From an uncultured Clostridia bacterium (GTDB lineage Bacteria > Bacillota > Clostridia > Lachnospirales > Anaerotignaceae): 11,331 nt of DNA. The stretch spans positions 1 to 11,331 of the forward strand of contig CAJUNT010000053.1 of the NCBI GenBank assembly GCA_910587735.1. The letters are read 5' to 3'. A program made the translations under genes and the position numbers. The notes under the pieces were generated by a model. The model was not told the DNA's origin. It saw only the letters and a program-made list of their open reading frames with translations, and searched no databases. Positions 6,728 through 11,331 of the stretch are shown piece after piece. Position 1 is the stretch's first letter; the number at the start of each line of letters is the position of its first letter.

Positions 6728-6785
6728 AATTGTATTATAACATTTCATAACCGCATTATAACACAACAAAAATAGAATTTATCAA
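6722..6785 (-). promoter_or_regulatory. Tandemly duplicated extended -10/start cassette of the AraC-type gene
   Basis: Two 21-bp units, 6763-6743 and 6742-6722 on the minus strand, match at 17 of 21 positions. Each contains TGTTATAAT (an extended -10), six bases, then ATG and GA- or AA-rich sequence. The first unit has TATAAT at 6760-6755 and ATG at 6748; the second has TATAAT at 6739-6734 and ATG at 6727. A possible -35, TTGATA (6785-6780), stands 19 bp before the first -10. With the usual 7-base -10 to +1 distance, each promoter would start its RNA at or next to its own ATG. The repeat length of seven codons keeps both ATGs in frame. Confidence 0.6.
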
Positions 6786-6811
6786 AAATATTAGAAATTT
6801 CCATATTATCG

Positions 6812-6856
6812 TTTGTATTTTCCATAGCTGTTTTTGTATTGTAGATGGTACAATAC
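6812..6856. promoter_or_regulatory. Likely operator region between the divergent operons
   Basis: TTTGTATT occurs at 6812-6819 and again at 6833-6840, exactly 21 bp apart, which is two helical turns and the spacing expected of AraC-family direct-repeat sites. Overlapping the second copy is an inverted repeat, GTATTGTA (6836-6843), GATGG, TACAATAC (6849-6856). The region lies 60-100 bp before the GH32 start, a usual place for an activator. I could not place a convincing -35/-10 pair for the rightward operon, consistent with an activator-dependent promoter. No catabolite-responsive (cre) element matching the consensus was seen. Confidence 0.5.
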
Positions 6857-6912
6857 AGTTGAAAATAAGGATTTATAAATCATTGATATAGAAAGGGTGT
6901 ATCAAAAACAAT

Positions 6913-8256
6913 ATGGATAATTTATATAAAATGACATATCATATTGAACCAAGTCGAGGGCTTATAAATGACCCAAATGGTTTTATACAATACAAAGGAA
7001 TTTATTATTTTTTTCATCAATGGAATCGTTTTGGCTTAGACCATTCTTACAAAGAATGGGGACTATTTACTTCTAAAGATATGATTCATTGGCAAAGTCA
7101 AGGAAGTGCTATACTACCAGATAGAGAAGAAGACAAACATGGTGTTCATTCTGGAAGTAGCATTGAACATGATGGAAAAATGTATCTGTTTTATACAGGA
7201 AGTAATAAAAATAATGGTATTAGAAAAAGTCGTCAATGTATTGCAATTTCTGAAAATGGGCAAACATTTATCAAGCAAAAAGAAGTCATTGATACACCAA
7301 ATGGCTTTACAGAACACCATAGAGACCCTAAAGTATGGCGTGGACATAAAAATTGGTTTATGCTAGTTGGTGCACAAAAATCCGATTTGACTGGAGTAGT
7401 AGCATTATATTCTTCTAATGATTTGCTTCATTGGAACTATGAGCATATTTTATATGATAATAATTTAGACCAAGTATGTGAATGTCCAGACTTATTTCGA
7501 TTAAATAATGAAACAGACATTTTAATTTGCTGTCCTCAAAAAAGAACTTTTGTTCTATCTGAAAATAAAGAAACAGTTTCAAGCTATACTTGTTATATTG
7601 CAGGAAATTTTGATGAAAATACAATGTCATTTACTCCAAGTCAGTGCAGAAAATATTTTGATTATGGATTTGATTTTTATTCTCCCCAAACATTTTTAGA
7701 TAGTAAAGGAAGAAGAATTATGGCAGGTTGGATGTCAAGAATGGACGAAGAACAAGAAGCACTTTGTCCTACTAAAGAATTTGGTTATATACACTGTTTA
7801 ACACTTCCACGTGTTTTGACATGGGAAAACAATATGTTGTATCAAAGACCAATAGAAGAAGTGTTTCAACTGCGACATAATGCGCAAAGCTATACTTCAA
7901 AACAGGGAAAATTCCAGGCAGAAACAGGACATTTTGAGTTACATTTGATACAAAATAAAAGTCATTCTTTTACATTATATTTACGCAATCGTACCATTTG
8001 TATTACATATCATGCAAAAACCCAAATATTGGAGGTGAGTAGAAAAAATTGGGTAAATGGGGAGATGCAAATAAAACAGCTTATGTTGTCTGAACTTTTA
8101 GAATTGCAAATTTTTAGTGACAATTCTTCAGCAGAAATATTTGTAAATAATGGGGCTGTTGTATTCTCCATGCGATATTTTACCAGTAACCAAAATCTTG
8201 AAATAGAATACGCTGGCTTAGAACATGGAGAAAAATTACAATATTTTACATTATAA
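6913..8256 (+). CDS. scrB: Sucrose-6-phosphate hydrolase (GH32 beta-fructosidase)
   Basis: It cleaves PTS-imported sucrose-6-phosphate to glucose-6-phosphate and fructose in the cytoplasm. The 447 residues are close to the usual family length. The five-bladed propeller carries all GH32 motifs: LINDPNGFI with nucleophile D20, WGLFTSKDMIHW, HSGSS, HRDPKVW with transition-state stabiliser D138, and the acid/base motif CECPDLF with E190. The pattern FDFYSPQTF then AGWMSR follows, and the weaker C-terminal beta-sandwich starts around residue 310. There is no signal peptide, which favours the phosphosugar enzyme over a secreted levanase or inulinase. The ribosome-binding site AAAGGG (6892-6897) is 15 nt from the ATG at 6913, rather far. 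M7 (6931) is an alternative start still before the first motif. The PTS gene follows after 19 nt. The name sacA would be equally suitable. Confidence 0.93.
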   Translation: MDNLYKMTYHIEPSRGLINDPNGFIQYKGIYYFFHQWNRFGLDHSYKEWGLFTSKDMIHWQSQGSAILPDREEDKHGVHSGSSIEHDGKMYLFYTGSNKNNGIRKSRQCIAISENGQTFIKQKEVIDTPNGFTEHHRDPKVWRGHKNWFMLVGAQKSDLTGVVALYSSNDLLHWNYEHILYDNNLDQVCECPDLFRLNNETDILICCPQKRTFVLSENKETVSSYTCYIAGNFDENTMSFTPSQCRKYFDYGFDFYSPQTFLDSKGRRIMAGWMSRMDEEQEALCPTKEFGYIHCLTLPRVLTWENNMLYQRPIEEVFQLRHNAQSYTSKQGKFQAETGHFELHLIQNKSHSFTLYLRNRTICITYHAKTQILEVSRKNWVNGEMQIKQLMLSELLELQIFSDNSSAEIFVNNGAVVFSMRYFTSNQNLEIEYAGLEHGEKLQYFTL

Positions 8257-8275
8257 AAAGAGAGGGAGAGATACT

Positions 8276-10177
8276 ATGGAAAACAGAGAAATTGCGGAAA
8301 AAGTCATCGAATTAGTAGGCGGCAAAGAAAATATTCAATCTGTTGCCCATTGTGCAACAAGATTACGTATTATTACAGCCGACAAAGCAAAAATTAACAT
8401 GAAAGCAGTTGAAAATCTTGATAAAGTCAAAGGTAGCTTTTTCAATTCTGGACAGTATCAAATTATATTTGGCACTGGATTAGTAAATAAAATTTATGAT
8501 GAAGTACAATCTATTTTGGGAACGAGTGTAACGACAAATGCTACTCCTGTAAAAAAAGAAGAAACAACATTTCAAAGAGCTGTCAGAACATTTGGTGATG
8601 TATTTGTTCCAATTATTCCTGTATTGGTAGCAACTGGTCTGTTTATGGGTTTGAGGGGACTTTTAACACAAGAAGCATTTTTATCTTTATTTGGTATGTC
8701 ACCAGATAGCCTTCCAGATAATTTTATTCTTTTTACACAGGTATTAACAGATACAGCATTTGCATTTTTGCCAGCATTGGTATGTTGGTCAACATTTCGT
8801 ATATTTGGAGGTAATCCTGTTATTGGTATTGTAATTGGCTTAATGTTGGTAAGCCCTTCTTTGCCTAATGCTTATGAAGTTGGACAGCAAACAGCATCAC
8901 CACTATACTTTTTTGGATTTATACCTGTTGTAGGATATCAAGGCTCTGTATTAACTACATTTATTACTGGTATTGTGGGAAGTAAAATTGAAAAATTCTT
9001 AAAAAAGAGAATTCCAGATGCAATTGACTTAATTGTTACACCATTTTTAATATTATTGTCTAGTAGTTTGTTAGCACTTTTTGTAATTGGACCTATTTTC
9101 CATCAAGTTGAATTAGTAGTATTAGCTGTTGTAGAAAAATTACTTGTATTGCCTTTAGGAATTGGTGGCTTAATCTATGGTTGTTTTGGACAATTATTAG
9201 GCATATTCGGCATTCACCATATTTTAAATTTTCTTGAAATCAGTATGCTTTCTCAAACAGGATGGAACATGCTAAATCCTATTGGTACTTGTGGTAATAT
9301 GGCACAAGCAGGTGCAGTATTAGCTGTAGCAATTAAAGCAAAAAATGCGAAAATGAAACAAATTGCTTATCCTTCTGCACTTTCTGCAACATTAGGTATT
9401 ACAGAACCTGCTGTATTTGGTGTTACATTGCGATTAGGAAGACCTTTTATTATGTCTATGATTGCTGGTAGTGTTGGTGGCTTTTTAGCTTCTATACTCG
9501 GATTAAAAGCAACAGGTATGGCTTTGACAGGTATTCCAGGAACATTGTTATATTTGAATAATCAACTTCCTATTTATTTATTTGTTAATGTTGTAGCTAT
9601 GGTTGTGGCATTTACTTTAACTTATACTATTGGATATAAAGAAGTTCCAGAACAAGCAGAACAACTATCAGAACAAACAACTGTAGAAACAGCATCTGTT
9701 TCTAATGCAGACAGTGAAGAAAAAGTTGTGTTATGTGCTGCACTTTCTGGAAAAGTGATACCATTAGAAGAAGTGGAAGATGAAGTATTTAATAAAGGTA
9801 TGTTAGGACAAGGCGTTGCAATTATACCAAAAGAAGGAAAAGTTTTTGCACCTTGTAATGGTGTTGTCAGTACTATTCCAAGTACAAAACACGCAATAGG
9901 TATTGCTGGTGCTGCTAATAGTGAAATTTTAATTCATGTAGGTATGGATACTGTGAAACTAGAAGGAAAATATTTTGATTGTAAAGTAAAAATAGGTGAT
10001 ACTATCAAAAAAGGCGATATACTTTTAGAATTTGATATGAATGCAATACAATCTGCTGGCTATACTTTTGTAACACCTATGGTCATTTGTAACTCAGATG
10101 ATTATAATATTGATATTATTGCTAGTGGAGAAATTCAAACTGGTGCAGAATTAATTCATTTTACAAAAAATAAATAA
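8276..10177 (+). CDS. scrA: Sucrose-specific PTS permease, EIIBCA fusion
   Basis: It imports sucrose across the membrane and phosphorylates it to sucrose-6-phosphate. The 633 residues are ordered B-C-A. EIIB (1 to about 85) has the phosphocysteine in SVAHCATRLR (C26) and the sucrose-type VKGSFFNSGQYQIIFGTG. EIIC (about 100-455) has around ten hydrophobic segments, the conserved GITEP (E377), and GIFGIHHI. A Gln/Glu/Ala/Ser-rich linker (about 456-484) leads to glucose-type EIIA (about 485-633), with the two active-site His in STKHAIGI (H539) and ILIHVGMDTV (H554, the phosphorylated one). All key residues are present, so it needs only HPr as donor. The start at 8276 follows a strong GAGGGAGAG; an in-frame start at 8225 lies inside the hydrolase gene and is unlikely. 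It is the last gene of the operon. Confidence 0.94.
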   Translation: MENREIAEKVIELVGGKENIQSVAHCATRLRIITADKAKINMKAVENLDKVKGSFFNSGQYQIIFGTGLVNKIYDEVQSILGTSVTTNATPVKKEETTFQRAVRTFGDVFVPIIPVLVATGLFMGLRGLLTQEAFLSLFGMSPDSLPDNFILFTQVLTDTAFAFLPALVCWSTFRIFGGNPVIGIVIGLMLVSPSLPNAYEVGQQTASPLYFFGFIPVVGYQGSVLTTFITGIVGSKIEKFLKKRIPDAIDLIVTPFLILLSSSLLALFVIGPIFHQVELVVLAVVEKLLVLPLGIGGLIYGCFGQLLGIFGIHHILNFLEISMLSQTGWNMLNPIGTCGNMAQAGAVLAVAIKAKNAKMKQIAYPSALSATLGITEPAVFGVTLRLGRPFIMSMIAGSVGGFLASILGLKATGMALTGIPGTLLYLNNQLPIYLFVNVVAMVVAFTLTYTIGYKEVPEQAEQLSEQTTVETASVSNADSEEKVVLCAALSGKVIPLEEVEDEVFNKGMLGQGVAIIPKEGKVFAPCNGVVSTIPSTKHAIGIAGAANSEILIHVGMDTVKLEGKYFDCKVKIGDTIKKGDILLEFDMNAIQSAGYTFVTPMVICNSDDYNIDIIASGEIQTGAELIHFTKNK

Positions 10178-10197
10178 TAAAAATTTAATAGGAAAAT

Positions 10198-10236
10198 AAA
10201 AACGGCAAAATATATTTTTTGTCGTTTTTATTTTTA
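10198..10236 (+). terminator. Rho-independent terminator of the sucrose operon
   Basis: AAAAACGGCAAAA (10198-10210) pairs with TTTTGTCGTTTTT (10217-10229), with one G-U pair and a six-base loop, followed by ATTTTT. It begins 21 nt after the PTS stop codon. A possible promoter for the next gene, TTGTCG (10219-10224), 16 bp, TATAAA (10241-10246), overlaps its descending arm. Confidence 0.85.
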
Positions 10237-10282
10237 ATATTATAAAAAAATTCTATCTATTTTTCAGAAAAAGGATTATAAT

Positions 10283-10858
10283 ATGAAGATAAGGGAAAAT
10301 ATAAAAGTATATCACTGTAATGACAAACAACGCTGTGAAAAGTTTTTAAAAGAAGATAATTATTTAATTTGGAGTGAAGAAGATGGCATTTGGCTAGGTT
10401 CTGGTATGTACTTTTGGGACAATTTAGCAAATGCAAAGTATTGGAAAGAGCAAAAAAAACGAAAGACAAATAATAGAAAACCCCTTTCTATCGTATGCTC
10501 CAATATTTATATTGATAATTTTTTATATTTAACAGATATAGATAATTGCTATATAATTGAAAAACTCTGGGAAAATTATTGTAATATGATGAAAAAATCA
10601 TACGAATATTATAAAAATGTAGAGTTAGGCGGAAAATTAAATATTCTTTTTCATTCAAAAGTAACAAGAGAATATTTTTCAAAATATAATGTAATTAAAG
10701 TAATAGGAAATTATCCTTATACACAACTGTCCCCCCTTTTTTATTATGATGTAAACAACAAAAAACCTCAACCTACATTATCAGCAAAATGCATTTATAC
10801 TATAAAAAATTCAAATTGTATATTTAATAAAAAATTAGGTTCTGTTAACTTAACATGA
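10283..10858 (+). CDS. Uncharacterised 191-residue protein, possibly ADP-ribosyltransferase-like fold
   Basis: I cannot assign a function with confidence. The start is well supported by AAAAAGGA seven bases before the ATG. The N-terminus reads VYHCND, then FLKEDNYLIWSEEDGIWLGSGMYFWDNLANAKYW. A YH near the N-terminus (Y10-H11) followed by a G-x-G-x-YF-W segment (Y43) and an A-x-x-W helix is reminiscent of DUF3990-type and other ART-fold families. The C-terminal PTLSAKCIYTIKN occupies the place of their third motif, but a clear catalytic Glu is not obvious. There is no signal peptide or membrane segment. It is soluble and lysine-rich, with a lower G+C look than the sugar genes. It stands alone between the operon terminator and a transposase remnant, with no visible antitoxin partner. 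A defence or toxin role is only a guess. Confidence 0.6.
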   Translation: MKIRENIKVYHCNDKQRCEKFLKEDNYLIWSEEDGIWLGSGMYFWDNLANAKYWKEQKKRKTNNRKPLSIVCSNIYIDNFLYLTDIDNCYIIEKLWENYCNMMKKSYEYYKNVELGGKLNILFHSKVTREYFSKYNVIKVIGNYPYTQLSPLFYYDVNNKKPQPTLSAKCIYTIKNSNCIFNKKLGSVNLT

Positions 10859-10940
10859 AAATAAAAATACGAAAAAGACTTTTAAAAATACAACCCTAAA
10901 AAAGAGTATACAAATAAAAGCGAACGTCTGCAAAAATTTT

Positions 10941-11331
10941 TTAAAATAAAAACCAATGATTCGCTTGTTCTTGAGAGTATGTAACACCTGCAACACAAGC
11001 AGGTGATTGGTCTGATAAAGAAGAATGACTGTGTATAAAATTATAATAAAACAAAAAATTTGAAATCATATCCATAGCAGAATCAAAACTATGAAATCCT
11101 TTTTTCGTTTTGTACCAAGCCTTAAAAGTTTTGTTGAAAAATTCTAATATATTATTACTGCAATCATCAGCAAAACACGAATAGACATCTGTTTTCTCAA
11201 TAGTCTTTGTATCTGTCTGAGAGAGCAAGAAGCTTCAAAATAAAGAGTAAGAGCATATAAAATAACATTTGGTGCGAAACGAAATCTTTTAAAAGAAGCT
11301 CTTACAAAAGCAGGGAACTTCTTTTTATAAA
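10941..11331 (-). pseudogene. DDE transposase remnant (IS6-like family), catalytic core deleted, runs off the right edge
   Basis: Reading leftward from the window edge, 11329 to about 11190 encodes FPAFVRASFKRFRFAPNVIL, then YALTLYFEASCSLRQIQRLLRKQM, a transposase N-terminal helix-turn-helix region. A different frame then gives FADDCSNNILEFFNKTFKAW, YKTKKGFHSFDSAMDMI and FYYNFIHSHSSLSDQSPACVAGVTYS, the C-terminal part of the DDE domain with the glutamate region (NNILEFF). The first and second catalytic Asp and about 150-200 residues between are missing, and the frame changes at the junction near 11170-11200. The extreme N-terminus lies beyond 11331. The family call is by resemblance to DDE transposases of clostridial IS elements. 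The 82 bp between the preceding gene and this stop hold no clear terminal inverted repeat. The element must be immobile on its own. Confidence 0.7.

Noticed and set aside
7106..7366. Same-strand ORF of 86 residues inside the hydrolase gene
   Set aside because: It is a frame shadow of the GH32 coding sequence, whose motifs continue without a break through this segment.
8225..8275. Alternative in-frame start extending the PTS protein by 17 residues
   Set aside because: It starts inside the hydrolase gene without a good ribosome-binding site, while 8276 follows GAGGGAGAG and begins with the usual EIIB N-terminus.
1..11331. CRISPR array, tRNA or rRNA genes, riboswitches
   Set aside because: I saw no regularly spaced repeats, no tRNA-like GTTCRANNC arms with matching acceptor stems, and no recognisable riboswitch core.

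Overview
The window is very AT-rich. Gene content and codon use suggest a low-GC Firmicute, most likely a gut Clostridia (Lachnospiraceae-like) species. This is inferred from protein resemblance recalled from memory; no database search was run. The window splits into three parts.

(1) About 1-3540 is the end of a decayed mobilizable or integrative element. All its genes lie on the minus strand: a tyrosine integrase, a small mobilization-type protein, a RepA-like AAA ATPase and a short 'ISEDL...FRW' protein. Beyond them at the left edge is a strongly structured candidate oriT. Every gene in the set carries damage: a frameshift plus loss of the catalytic core in the integrase, two frameshifts in the ATPase, an apparent ATG-to-ATA change plus a nonsense codon in the short protein, and a shifted N-terminus in the mobilization-type protein. 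A short sequence matching the 3' end of guaA (reading ...VEWE-stop) lies about 290 bp from the integrase start and may be an attachment site, although its geometry is puzzling.

(2) 3700-10236 is a coherent sucrose / alpha-galactoside utilization locus. On the minus strand an AraC-family activator is followed by a GH36 alpha-galactosidase. Divergently on the plus strand, a GH32 sucrose-6-phosphate hydrolase is followed 19 nt later by a sucrose-type PTS EIIBCA permease and then a clear terminator. The likely flow is as follows. The PTS brings in sucrose as sucrose-6-phosphate, the hydrolase splits it to glucose-6-phosphate and fructose, and the cytoplasmic alpha-galactosidase trims raffinose-family sugars or melibiose. 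The intergenic region between the two operons holds a 21-bp-spaced direct repeat, an inverted repeat and a duplicated extended -10/start cassette. No fructokinase and no dedicated raffinose transporter are visible.

(3) 10283-11331 holds a stand-alone 191-residue protein with features reminiscent of ADP-ribosyltransferase-fold families (weak call), and a DDE transposase remnant with its catalytic core deleted that runs off the right edge.

The most distinctive observations are the alpha-galactosidase whose conserved N-terminus is encoded upstream of its first ATG, behind a good ribosome-binding site and an ATC codon; the tandem 'extended -10, six bases, ATG' cassettes of the AraC gene, which predict leaderless mRNA; and the uniformly decayed mobile module. 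I do not see evidence for an entirely new biological system.
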